Assembly (NCBI GenBank): GCA_965222445.1
Contig: CBDCTY010000002.1
Location: 620,001 to 684,000 of the forward strand
Direction of reading: 5' to 3'
Length of the DNA: 64,000 nucleotides
Source: GCA-958296115 sp965222445
GTDB lineage: Bacteria > Chloroflexota > Dehalococcoidia > Lucifugimonadales > CAJWER01
This document shows, piece after piece, positions 33,357-45,818 of this stretch. Both the position numbers and the translations under genes were made by a program. Every line of letters starts with the position of its first letter. Position 1 is the first letter of the stretch. The notes under the pieces were generated by a model. That model was not told the origin of the DNA and made no database searches. It saw only the letters and a program-made list of their open reading frames with translations.

Positions 33357-34157
33357 GGCTTACCTCCCTCTACAAGCACGTTGAGCCGCGTACGCCGCCT
33401 CTGGAATCCCACGATCGCAACGGGCAGCAGCATGAACATCAACATGCCCAACTCAGGCCCTACCCTCCGCCCCAGCGCGGCCCAGCTACAGCCACCTCCA
33501 CCGGCTTCAGTTGAAGGAGTAGGAGTAGGCGAGGCTACCACGGCCGGCGCTTCTCTCCCTTCCGAGTCCTCCACGGGTGTTGGCACAGGAGTGGACGTCA
33601 GCATCGGTGTTGACGTGGGGGTCAGTGTTGGAGTTGGAGTCGGCGTCGGAGTGGGTGTCAACGTCGCCGTGGGCGTGGCGGTCGGAGTATGGGTGGGGGT
33701 CAACGTCACCGTAGGCGTGGAGGTCGGCGTTCGTAAGCCCGTCCCCCTTGGCATTGGTGAGCCTCACCTGAAGAATCATCTTCGGGATGTTCCACAGATG
33801 CCGCCTGATAAGGCCCATATCCACCGTGATCCGCTCTGCGCTCTCCCAGTTGACCTCGACACCAAAAAGAATGGTGAAGTTGTTCGTGCCCGGCAGACGA
33901 AATTGCAGCCTCGTGGCACGGGTTGGGCGTAATTTCTCGCCGATAATGGTTAGGGTCCTGTATCTGGGTACGTCCGAGTCCAAGACTACACACTCCAGAC
34001 GTTCGGGCTCAACTGAATGAATAACGGGTCCTTCCTGGGCATGCATTACTCCTGTGGAAACCGGATTCTCGCGAGTCAGTGAGTAGACAACACCCGATAC
34101 GACAACCACTGCCGCGAGCAGTTTCAAGAGGGAGCTTCCCAGCTTGACGTATGACAT
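33353..34157 (-). pseudogene. Frameshifted exported protein: TIG-like domain, Thr-Pro repeat linker, C-terminal anchor
   Basis: Two frames together make one protein. From ATG 34157 (GAGGTG upstream) the first frame gives a membrane anchor or signal, then a beta-rich region (HSVEPERLECVVLDSDVPRYRTLTIIGEKL...), up to LTNAKG. At a GGGGG run near 33745 the frame must move by one base. It then continues as a long TPTPTP-type linker, a GGGGCSW motif and a membrane helix with RRR stop-transfer, a usual C-terminal tail in Chloroflexi cell-wall or surface proteins. The second frame ends overlapping the fmt start. Either a one-base mutation, an assembly error or frameshifting at the G run explains it. 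Confidence 0.75.
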
Positions 34158-34304
34158 TGCTCCGCACCTCGCAGCCCGTTGGACCGCCTGCCACACCGAG
34201 ATAGCCATGTCATGCAAGATGCTGGATGGGTGTCAGCCGGTTGAACCTACCGCAGCCCAATCCTATACTATCATTTGACAGAGCGACGATTGCGGAGGGC
34301 GTGG

Positions 34305-34679
34305 ATGCCGATTATCGACCACCGGTCAGTACCTGAGGTGCCATGGCGCCCAAACTACCGGAAGTGGGACATCGTGGGGCCGGAGACCGGGATGAGCACG
34401 AATCTGTCATACTCCGTAGCGCAGGTCGGTACTGGCGCTCCCCTCCACATTCACGAGGACGACGAGTTGATCGTCATACTCAAGGGTGAGCTGGAAGTGC
34501 GCCTCGGAAATGAAACCCGGGTTGTCGGCCCAGAACACACCCTCGCGATTCCCCCAAACGTCGAGCACGGTTTCAGCGTGGTGGGCAGCGGCGAGGCCGA
34601 GCTCTTGATATTCTTCCCCGTGCCGAACCCCTTCGACCGGACCACCTACCTGGAAGGGAGCGCCCCCAGCCAGTCCTGA
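34305..34679 (+). CDS. Cupin-domain protein
   Basis: The 124-residue single-domain beta-barrel carries the cupin motif 1 (APLHIHEDDELIVILKGELEV) with metal ligands His, His, Glu, and motif 2 (IPPNVEHGFSVVG) with the fourth ligand His. A GGAGG six bases upstream of ATG 34305 sets the start; a longer TTG start is unlikely. The function could be enzymatic or sugar/small-molecule binding. It is 49 bases upstream of the GT-C gene and might share its transcript. Confidence 0.88.
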   Translation: MPIIDHRSVPEVPWRPNYRKWDIVGPETGMSTNLSYSVAQVGTGAPLHIHEDDELIVILKGELEVRLGNETRVVGPEHTLAIPPNVEHGFSVVGSGEAELLIFFPVPNPFDRTTYLEGSAPSQS

Positions 34680-34728
34680 TGACGGCCACGTCTACGGGCC
34701 CTGCTCCCGATATGCCCCAACCGACCCC

Positions 34729-36336
34729 ATGACTTGCCCCTGGTGCAGCTACGAGAACCAGTCGCGGGCCAAGTTCTGCGGCCAGTGTGGACAAAGCCTC
34801 CAGTTCGAGGTCGTCTGCGCTTCATGCTCGACACCTAATCCAGCCGACCACAGGTTCTGCGACGCATGCGGAACACCAGCCGAAACGGGGGTGCGAGAAC
34901 CTGTCTCGCCTCCTCGTCGCTCCACGTCTGCACTGCCGGACATTCCTGTAGCGGATGTTCTGGCATCGGCGCGAACGCGCCTCCAGACAATCGGGCTCTA
35001 CAATTGGGGAACGGCTGCGCTAACTGCCATCACCCTCTTCGCGCTTGCGTTGCGCCTTGTGTCGCTCACGAATACCCCACCGAACCTGTCCGCAGACGAG
35101 GCAGACAACCTGCAGGTCATCCTCCAGATTATGGCCGATAACGGCCCCGGATTCTTTGGAATCGACTGGACCCAATCTCCGGCTTTCAACCTGTATCTGG
35201 ACAGCTGGTTCATGGAGGTGTTCGGACAGTCCATTGTTGGACTGCGGATGGCAAGTGTGGTCCTCACCACACTGTCCCTGCCAGTCTTCTACTTCGTCGC
35301 CCGTCAATACGAGCTCGGCAAGGCGGCCGCCCTTGCGGCTACTTTCCTCTTGGCGACGGGTCTCTGGTACCTGCATTTCTCCCGGAACGGCTGGTACAAC
35401 GTAAATGTCGCTCTGTACGTTGTTCTTGCAATCTTGGCAGCTACGGCAGCGATCAGGCGAGGAAGCATTCCTCTCTATGCTGCAACGGGACTGTTGGCAG
35501 CGCTCGGTCTGTACGGCCATCCCAGCGGGCGCGCGATCATAGTCGCCCTGATAGCCTATCTGCCCGTCGCACTGATCCTGCACAAGGAGAATCGGAAGCG
35601 GCTGTTGATCGGATATGCCATCATGCTTTCGACAGCTTCCGTGCTGTTCCTGCCCCACCTAAACGAAATCTCAGATGACTGGGATGGCTACAACACCCGT
35701 GTCGCGGCGACGTATATATTCAATGAGCAGAATCGCGCTCAGCTTGGGGACAAGAGCGTAGCCCAAGTCATAGCCGAGCAGACGTGGAACAACTTCAAGG
35801 GCTTCATCCTCCTGGACCCGAACGCATCCTACGCCGGCGTCAACGCTCGCTACATTCCAAGAGGTCACGGCTTCCTCGACAGATTCACGGGCATATTGCT
35901 CTGGATCGGAATGTTCGTGTCGATTCTGAGATGGCGGCACACGCTCCTTTGGTGGGTCTTCTTCTTAGTGATGCTCTTCCCGGCCCAGATCTTCTCCAAC
36001 GCCACACCCGATGGCGCGAGAGCTATCGGAGCGGCGCCGCTCTTCTACCTGTTCGTCGCCATGGCGATACACTGGCTATTTGATTTGAGGTTCGGCAAAC
36101 TGTGGTGGTTCAGAGGCACGGCCATGGCGTGCCTGCTGGTTATCGCCTTCTTGAACATCTCAAGCTATTTCGAATGGATGAGTCAGCCCCAAGCAGCCCA
36201 GGCACGCCAGCCCGCAGTAGAGGTGGGCGACTTCGAGGTCTGGAAGACCCTACAGAAAACCGAGGCCGAAATGGGACGCGGCGGCTTCAACGTCGGCCAG
36301 TGGCTTGAAATGAAAGACCAGGGCAAGGTTCCCTGA
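34729..36336 (+). CDS. Double zinc ribbon fused to a GT-C (PMT/GT39-like) membrane glycosyltransferase
   Basis: Eight cysteines in four CxxC pairs (3/6, 17/20, 30/33, 44/47) form two zinc ribbons. A Pro/Ser linker follows, then about ten membrane helices from residue 95. The loop after the first helix has LSADEADN, with the Asp/Glu expected for lipid-linked-sugar glycosyltransferases of the PMT fold. HFSRNGWYNVNVAL and GHPSGRA follow in the membrane core. A role in protein or lipid glycosylation is inferred; donor and acceptor are unknown. The ribbon-to-GT-C fusion is unusual. Length 535 residues. Confidence 0.82.
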   Translation: MTCPWCSYENQSRAKFCGQCGQSLQFEVVCASCSTPNPADHRFCDACGTPAETGVREPVSPPRRSTSALPDIPVADVLASARTRLQTIGLYNWGTAALTAITLFALALRLVSLTNTPPNLSADEADNLQVILQIMADNGPGFFGIDWTQSPAFNLYLDSWFMEVFGQSIVGLRMASVVLTTLSLPVFYFVARQYELGKAAALAATFLLATGLWYLHFSRNGWYNVNVALYVVLAILAATAAIRRGSIPLYAATGLLAALGLYGHPSGRAIIVALIAYLPVALILHKENRKRLLIGYAIMLSTASVLFLPHLNEISDDWDGYNTRVAATYIFNEQNRAQLGDKSVAQVIAEQTWNNFKGFILLDPNASYAGVNARYIPRGHGFLDRFTGILLWIGMFVSILRWRHTLLWWVFFLVMLFPAQIFSNATPDGARAIGAAPLFYLFVAMAIHWLFDLRFGKLWWFRGTAMACLLVIAFLNISSYFEWMSQPQAAQARQPAVEVGDFEVWKTLQKTEAEMGRGGFNVGQWLEMKDQGKVP

Positions 36337-36403
36337 CATGCTACCTTTCGGGCCGTTGCGATGCGCAGCCCTGCACCGGCGGCCCGACCCGAATAGACAC
36401 AAA

Positions 36404-36432
36404 GAAGGCCCCGGGTGATTCCCGGGGCCTTC
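36404..36432. terminator. Strong hairpin between convergent genes
   Basis: GAAGGCCCCGGG (36404-36415) and CCCGGGGCCTTC (36421-36432) form a perfect 12-bp stem with a TGATT loop. It lies 68 bases after the GT-C gene and 26 bases after the selenoprotein gene on the other strand. U-tracts are weak on both sides, so it may act as a bidirectional terminator or RNA-stabilising 3' end. Confidence 0.65.
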
Positions 36433-36457
36433 TCACTTGCTGGCTTGCTTCTTGGCG

Positions 36458-36724
36458 CTAGCCTGCAGCCGCGTCGAGCTTCTCTCGTATGGCTGCTCTC
36501 ATGATCTTGACCCGGTCGAGGTTCGGGTGGCCCCCCTCCTCGGACTTGTCGAAGATCGTGTCTCCGTCCGCAATTACCTTCAGCACGCCGGCATCGCCGG
36601 GCGTGACCGTTATCGCTACGTCGCCGCCACCCTCTGCAAAGAACTCGCTGGCCATCCAGGCCGCCTCAGCGTGGTAGCTTCAAGGTACGCAGTAGATTAT
36701 CTCGACGTTCAGCTTGCCTTCCAT
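36458..36724 (-). CDS. SelW-like (Rdx family) selenoprotein with CxxU motif
   Basis: From ATG 36724 (GGAGG seven bases upstream) the frame reads MEGKLNVEIIYCVP, then TGA at 36682-36680, then SYHAEAAWMASEFF and on to 36458, 88 residues in all. Rdx/SelW proteins begin with a beta strand followed by CxxC or CxxU, then an AxxLxxEL-type helix. Here Cys12 and the TGA-encoded residue 15 fit exactly, and the remaining fold (VAITVTPGDAGVLKVIADGDTIFDK, GHPNLDRVKIMRAAI) is family-like. A hairpin follows the TGA. Function: thioredoxin-like redox protein, details unknown. Without Sec decoding only a 65-residue remnant would remain. Confidence 0.85.
36646..36671 (-). promoter_or_regulatory. Putative bacterial SECIS hairpin of the SelW-like gene
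   Basis: CGCTG (36671-36667) pairs with CAGCG (36650-36646), and GCC (36661-36659) with GGC (36653-36651). A five-base bulge lies on one side, and the apical loop is TGGAT with a G. The loop starts at the 25th base counting from the T of TGA. Bacterial SECIS elements recognised by SelB lie in this position. Confidence 0.6.
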
Positions 36725-36811
36725 TGAACAACCTCCATCTCACGAATGTGTCCGCCTGAATCTAGCACAAGGCATCCGGCCTGTCAAAGCGAAAGGCGTC
36801 GCATCTGCCGC

Positions 36812-37825
36812 CTAGTTCGTCGCGGGACGGCGCTCCGCGATTCTGCCCTTGACTTCGGGATTCACCAGCGACATGGGCCAGGCGCCGCGCAGTACCCGCG
36901 CGACCTCCTGTCCGATCCTGACATTGGCATCCAGGGCCGACACGGACGACGTTCCCGCCGTATGCGGCGACACAATAACGTTGTCCATCTTGAGCAGGGG
37001 GTTGTCGGCGGGTGTAGGCTCCTGCTCGAACACGTCCAGCCCGGCGCCGGCAATCTCCCCATTCTCAAGGGCCTCGACCAGCGCCGACTCGTCCACCACC
37101 GGACCGCGGCATGTGTTCATAAAGTACGCAGTGGGCTTCATTGCCCTGAAGAACGACTCGCCGATGAGCTTCCGGGTCGCATCGTTGAGGGGAACCAGGA
37201 CCGCTGCGAAGTCCGAACGGCTTGCGAGCTCCTCCAGGCTGTCGACCATCTCGACCCTGTACTCCCTGGCGTGCCAGGGCGCAACGTATGGGTCGTACGA
37301 GATGACATCCATGTTGAACGCCGACGCCCGCCTCGCAGTTGCCCGCGCGATGTTCCCGAGGCCCACGATGCCGAGCACCTGTCCGTCGATTGTCGGATAG
37401 GTGTCGGCGCCGGGGGCCGGGTCGACTCCCCATCTGCCCGCCCTCACGTAGTCGTGCAGCTCAGTCAGCTTCTTGGCGCACGCGAGGAGCATCATGATCG
37501 TGTGGTTCGCCACCTGCTCGGTTACGAACCCGGCCGTGTTGACGACCATCACCCCGTGCTCGGCGGCTGCTTGATGATCGATATGGTCGAAGCCGTGGCC
37601 CATGCTCACTACGGCTCTCGCCGTGTCGATCTCCTGGATCACCTCACGGGGCAGCCTCACCCCTTGGTTGATGACCACGTCCGCGCCCCTCATGGCCTCT
37701 ATTGTCTCTCCGTTGCTGCCGCAGACGTGGACGTTCAACTCGTAGTCGAGGCCCTCCAGCTGCTCCTCGATGACGTCCGTGCTCGGCTCGACCTTGCAGA
37801 TGAATGAGATGGTGTGCTTAGGCAT
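36812..37825 (-). CDS. D-2-hydroxyacid dehydrogenase (C-terminal-binding-protein-like)
   Basis: This NAD-dependent dehydrogenase of 337 residues has VLGIVGLGNIARATARR (nucleotide loop), MNTCRGPVVDESAL (catalytic Arg), FEQEPTPADNPL (Glu) and VSPHTAGTS (His). GAGGA precedes the ATG. It differs substantially from the paralogue at 15582-16565. The substrate is not predictable. It starts 87 bases upstream of the selenoprotein gene on the opposite side of a non-coding gap, and its own upstream region carries a type A repeat. Confidence 0.9.
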   Translation of the reverse strand: MPKHTISFICKVEPSTDVIEEQLEGLDYELNVHVCGSNGETIEAMRGADVVINQGVRLPREVIQEIDTARAVVSMGHGFDHIDHQAAAEHGVMVVNTAGFVTEQVANHTIMMLLACAKKLTELHDYVRAGRWGVDPAPGADTYPTIDGQVLGIVGLGNIARATARRASAFNMDVISYDPYVAPWHAREYRVEMVDSLEELASRSDFAAVLVPLNDATRKLIGESFFRAMKPTAYFMNTCRGPVVDESALVEALENGEIAGAGLDVFEQEPTPADNPLLKMDNVIVSPHTAGTSSVSALDANVRIGQEVARVLRGAWPMSLVNPEVKGRIAERRPATN

Positions 37826-37841
37826 GTCGGTCCTCTAGGTT

Positions 37842-37943
37842 ATACCATTTCGTTTTGAGCGCGCCGTAAAGCCGTCATTCCCGCGAAGGCGGGAACCCAC
37901 TCCCTGGCCGCACATATACGGCGGCATCACGGTGACTTGGTAT
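37842..37943. repeat. Type A dispersed element, short form (102 bp)
   Basis: ATACCATTTCG to TTGGTAT, lacking the 24-bp core insert, so the centre is simply CATTCCCGCGAAGGCGGGAA. It sits between two minus-strand genes. Confidence 0.9.
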
Positions 37944-37969
37944 TACTCGGGGTGATGAGTGGGTTGGGG

Positions 37970-39422
37970 CTAACGGGCGGAGGTGAGGACGCGCTGCAGG
38001 GCGGTCGACCCCATCAGGTACTCGTCGACACCGCGGGCTGCCTCCCTGCCCTCCGCGAGCGCCCAGACGACCAGGGACTGGCCCCGCGCCATGTCGCCGG
38101 CGGCGAAGATGCCGGGCGCGCTGGTCATCCTGTTCTCGTCGGCACTGACGTTGCCCCGCGCGTCCAGCTCTACGCCCAGCTCCGCCAGCATCCCGTCGTG
38201 CTCGGGATGAAGGAACCCCATCGCAAGAAGGACGAGATCGGTCTTCAACTCGAACTCGCTCCTCTCCAGCTCGATCATCGCAGGCCGGCCCGTCTCGTCG
38301 GGAGGTCCCCAATCGACGTAGACGCCATGGAGAGTCTCTACTCTGCCGTTGGACCCGGAAAACCTCTTGGTCAGGACGTTGTAGTCCCTGATGCCGCCCT
38401 CTTCATGGGCTGCCGACGTGCGGAGTATCAGCGGCCATTCCGGCCAGGGGTTGCCAGAACGCCGCATGTCGGGCGGCTCCGGCAGCAGCTCCAACTGATA
38501 CACCACCTCGGCCCCCTGCCGGTGCGCCGTCCCCAGGCAGTCGGCGCCGGTATCGCCGCCTCCCAGTATCACCACTCGCTTGCCTTCGGCCGTGATGTGC
38601 TCTGCCGGGTCTATCGTCTCCCCTGCCAAGAGTTTATTCTGCTGCGGCAGGTACTCCATAGCGAAATGGATGCCGTCGAGCTCGCGTCCCGGGACCGGCA
38701 GGTCCCGGGCATGAGTGGAACCGCCCGTCAGCACGACCGCGTCGAATTGCTCCACAAGCCTGGCCGCCGGGTAACCCTTTCCGACATGGACGCCCGTCTT
38801 GAAGACCACGCCCTCCTGCGCCATCTGGTCTACGCGGCGCTGGACAATTCGCTTCTCCAGCTTGAACTCTGGGATTCCCAGGCGCAGCAGGCCCCCTATG
38901 TAGTCGGCCCGCTCGTAGACCGTCACCGAGTGGCCGCAACGGTTGAGCTGCTGGGCCGCGGCTAGGCCCGCGGGACCGGACCCGACTACGGCGACGCTCT
39001 TGCCGGTGCGGTGACTGGGAGGCTCGGGGACGATCCATCCCTCGTCCCAGCCGCGGTCGGATATGGCCTTCTCGATGTACTCTATGGTCACGGGGTCCTG
39101 GTTGATGTTCAAGACGCAGGAGGCCTCGCAGGGCGCGGGGCATATCCTCCCCGTGAACTCAGGGAAGTTGTTCGTGGAGTGGAGCACCTCGAGCGCTGCC
39201 TGCCACTGGCCTCGATAGACCAGGTCGTTCCACTCGGGGATCAAGTTGCCGAGCGGGCAGCCCTGGTGACAGAAGGGCACGGAGCAGTTCATGCACCTCG
39301 CGCCCTGTCCCCGGGCCTCCTGCTCCGTCCAGTCGTCGTAGAACTCGGAGTAGTCCTGCACCCTGTGGACTGCAGGCCGCTTGGGAGGGGGCACGCGGGT
39401 CAGCTCGATGAACCCCGAGGGC

Positions 39423-39430
<8 letters not shown>
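37970..39430 (-). CDS. gltD: Glutamate synthase small subunit
   Basis: It supplies electrons from NADPH to GltB. The 486-residue protein has the N-terminal cysteine cluster (CMNCSVPFCHQGCPLGN, CPAPCEASC) for [4Fe-4S] centres, the FAD motif VVGSGPAGLAAAQQL, the NADPH motif VILGGGDTGADCLGTA and the C-terminal FAD-binding GIFAAGDMARGQSLVVWA. The ATG at 39430 overlaps the last eight bases of gltB, so the subunits are coupled. The protein ends the nitrogen assimilation cluster. Confidence 0.97.
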
Positions 39431-43997
<4,567 letters not shown>

Positions 43998-44195
43998 GTA
44001 AGCGCTCGACTACGTTCCGGCTCCCAAGCATGCAATACAAAGCGAGCCTTCTCCCTCGGTCTCCGACAACCGAAATTGTGCATCGGTTGAAGTTGCGAGG
44101 AGGGAAGGCCCACCCGCTCGACTCTCGCGGCTCAATCCTCGCGTATTCGAGTAGCCGGCGTTCACGGGACTATCGTTGGGGCTGTTGGCGACGGA
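43998..44195 (-). other. Unrecognised structured leader of gltB
   Basis: From the promoter at 44196-44224 the transcript would carry about 190 bases before the TTG start. The leader can form a 7-bp stem CAACCGA/TCGGTTG around 44070-44092 and several GC-rich pairings. No known riboswitch core was recognised. No gene is credible here. Confidence 0.45.
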
Positions 44196-44224
44196 AGGAT
44201 AGCACAGCACTCATATGGTGACAA
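44196..44224 (-). promoter_or_regulatory. Promoter of gltB-gltD
   Basis: TTGTCA (44224-44219) and TATCCT (44201-44196) are separated by 17 bases on the minus strand. gltBD can therefore be transcribed separately from the upstream glutamine synthetase genes. Confidence 0.6.
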
Positions 44225-44245
44225 GGCATTTGAAGCGTCCCGAAT

Positions 44246-44375
44246 CCCACACCTTCGTCATTCCCGCGAAGGCGGGAATCCATCCCCGGCAGGGTGCGCC
44301 ACCATGGACGCCGCAAGCGGTACATCACGCCGTCCGGCCCAATCAGGTGGTGAATCTGGGAGCGTCTCCGCGAGC
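44246..44375. repeat. Dispersed palindromic repeat ('CCTTCGTCATTCCCGCG...AATCCATCCCCGG' family)
   Basis: The short hairpin CATTCCCGCGAAGGCGGGAA is followed by TCCATCCCCGGCAGGGTGC and later CATCACGCCGTCCGGCCCAA and GGTGGTGAATCTGGG. The same sequence of blocks, with changes, occurs at 29136-29250 and 29480-29524. It lies between gltB and the GSI-alpha gene. Confidence 0.7.
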
Positions 44376-44391
44376 CATACGGTCTCCCGCC

Positions 44392-45750
44392 TCACAGCAT
44401 TTTAAGGTAGCGCTCGATCTCGTAGTCCGTTACGTGGGTCCTATACCGGTCCCATTCCAACCTCTTATTGCGGATGAAGCTCTGGAATACGTGATCGCCA
44501 AGAGCTTCGCGCACGAGCTTGCTCCCCTCGGTAATCCGAAGGGCTTCTCCGAGGCTGTCGGGCAGCATCTCGATTCCCAAAGCCCGGCGCTCCTCCTCCG
44601 TGCTGGTGCGAAGGTTGACCTCGGCCGGCGGAAGCAGCTCGTACCCATTCTCGACACCGTTCAGCCCGGCAGCCAGCATCACGCTGAACGCCAGGTAGGG
44701 ATTGCAGGCCGGGTCGGGAGCCCTGTACTCGATCCTTCGAGACTCCTCGCGGCCTGGTCTGTACGACGGCACCCGGACGAGGTCCGACCGGTTGACCATG
44801 GCCCACGACGTGTACACCGGTGCCTCATATCCAAGCGGCTCGTCGACGGGACTCTGTACCAGCCGCTTGTAGGAGTTGACCCACTGGTTCGTAACGGACG
44901 TGATCTCGCGGGCGTGACGGAGAAGCCCGGCGATGAACCCCTTGGCGATCGCGGACAGCTTGTTGGGGTCCTCGGCGTCGTAGAACACGTTGCGCCCTCC
45001 CTCGAAGAGGGACTGGTGCGTGTGCATCCCGCTGCCATTGATACCATAAATCGGCTTGGGCATGAAGGTCGCATAGCAGCCGTGCCTCATGGCGATCTCC
45101 TTCACGACCAGTCTGTACGTCATAACCGTGTCCGCCATTGTCAGGGCGTCCGTATGCCGCAGGTCTATCTCCTGCTGGCCCGGCGCGACCTCGTGATGGC
45201 TGAACTCGACCGGTATGCCGAGCTCCTCCAGGGTTAGGACCGTCTCGCGGCGCAGGTCGGTGGCCATGTCCTGGGGGACCTGATCGAAGTACCCGCCGTC
45301 GTCGAGCGGCTCGGTGTCCTCCGAGCTCTTGAAGTAGAAGTACTCGATTTCCGGGCCGACGTAGTAGGTCAGGCCGAGCCGCGCAGCCCTCTCTAGGTTC
45401 CTGCGAAGAATGAACCTGGGGTCGCCCTGGAAGGGCTCCCCGTCGGGCGTGACTATGTCGCAGAACATCCTGGCGACCGCGTTCTTGCGCGGTCGCCACG
45501 GAAGAATGGTGAATGTCGTCGGGTCCGGCAGGGCGTACATGTCGCTCTCTTCGGAGCGCACGAAGCCCTCGATCGCCGAGCCGTCGAAGCCCATTCCCCG
45601 TGTTAGGGCGCTCTCGAGCTCCTCGACCGTCACCGAGACGCCCTTCAGCCCGCCCAGTATGTCCGTAAACCAGAGACGGATGAACTTGACGTCGTTGTCC
45701 CGCGCCGTGTGTACGACGTATCCGACCGCTTCGCTGTCTCGCTGTGGCAT
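44392..45750 (-). CDS. glnA: Glutamine synthetase, type I alpha subgroup
   Basis: It makes glutamine from glutamate, ammonia and ATP. The 452-residue protein shows GFDGSAIEGF, the metal-binding YVGPEIEYF, FSHHEVAPGQQEIDLR, the ATP-binding FMPKPIYGINGSGMHTHQS and the glutamate-binding RIEYRAPDPACNPYLA. It lacks the Tyr-bearing insert used for adenylylation, as expected for the alpha class. It lies 68 bases downstream of the beta-type paralogue in the same direction, with a hairpin between. Confidence 0.95.
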   Translation of the reverse strand: MPQRDSEAVGYVVHTARDNDVKFIRLWFTDILGGLKGVSVTVEELESALTRGMGFDGSAIEGFVRSEESDMYALPDPTTFTILPWRPRKNAVARMFCDIVTPDGEPFQGDPRFILRRNLERAARLGLTYYVGPEIEYFYFKSSEDTEPLDDGGYFDQVPQDMATDLRRETVLTLEELGIPVEFSHHEVAPGQQEIDLRHTDALTMADTVMTYRLVVKEIAMRHGCYATFMPKPIYGINGSGMHTHQSLFEGGRNVFYDAEDPNKLSAIAKGFIAGLLRHAREITSVTNQWVNSYKRLVQSPVDEPLGYEAPVYTSWAMVNRSDLVRVPSYRPGREESRRIEYRAPDPACNPYLAFSVMLAAGLNGVENGYELLPPAEVNLRTSTEEERRALGIEMLPDSLGEALRITEGSKLVREALGDHVFQSFIRNKRLEWDRYRTHVTDYEIERYLKML

Positions 45751-45762
45751 GACTCCAATAGG

Positions 45763-45800
45763 CGAAGGGCGCCGCCGAGAGATTCCGGCGGCGCCCTTCG
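45763..45800 (-). terminator. 15-bp perfect hairpin between the two glutamine synthetase genes
   Basis: CGAAGGGCGCCGCCG (45763-45777) pairs with CGGCGGCGCCCTTCG (45786-45800) around an 8-base loop. No U-tract follows on the minus strand, so it may be a partial terminator or a processing and stability element setting the ratio of the two enzymes. Confidence 0.6.
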
Positions 45801-45818
45801 TATGCCTCGGACCTCCCT

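Noticed and set aside
33507..33745. His/Asp-rich C terminus of the first frame of the TIG-like gene
   Set aside because: It is the out-of-frame reading of the Thr-Pro repeat linker. The other frame has a sensible anchor and is coupled to fmt.
36458..36655. A separate 65-residue gene starting at the Met in AAWMASEFF
   Set aside because: It would lack the first strand and redox motif of the SelW fold. The upstream ATG with GGAGG and the in-frame TGA give a complete protein.
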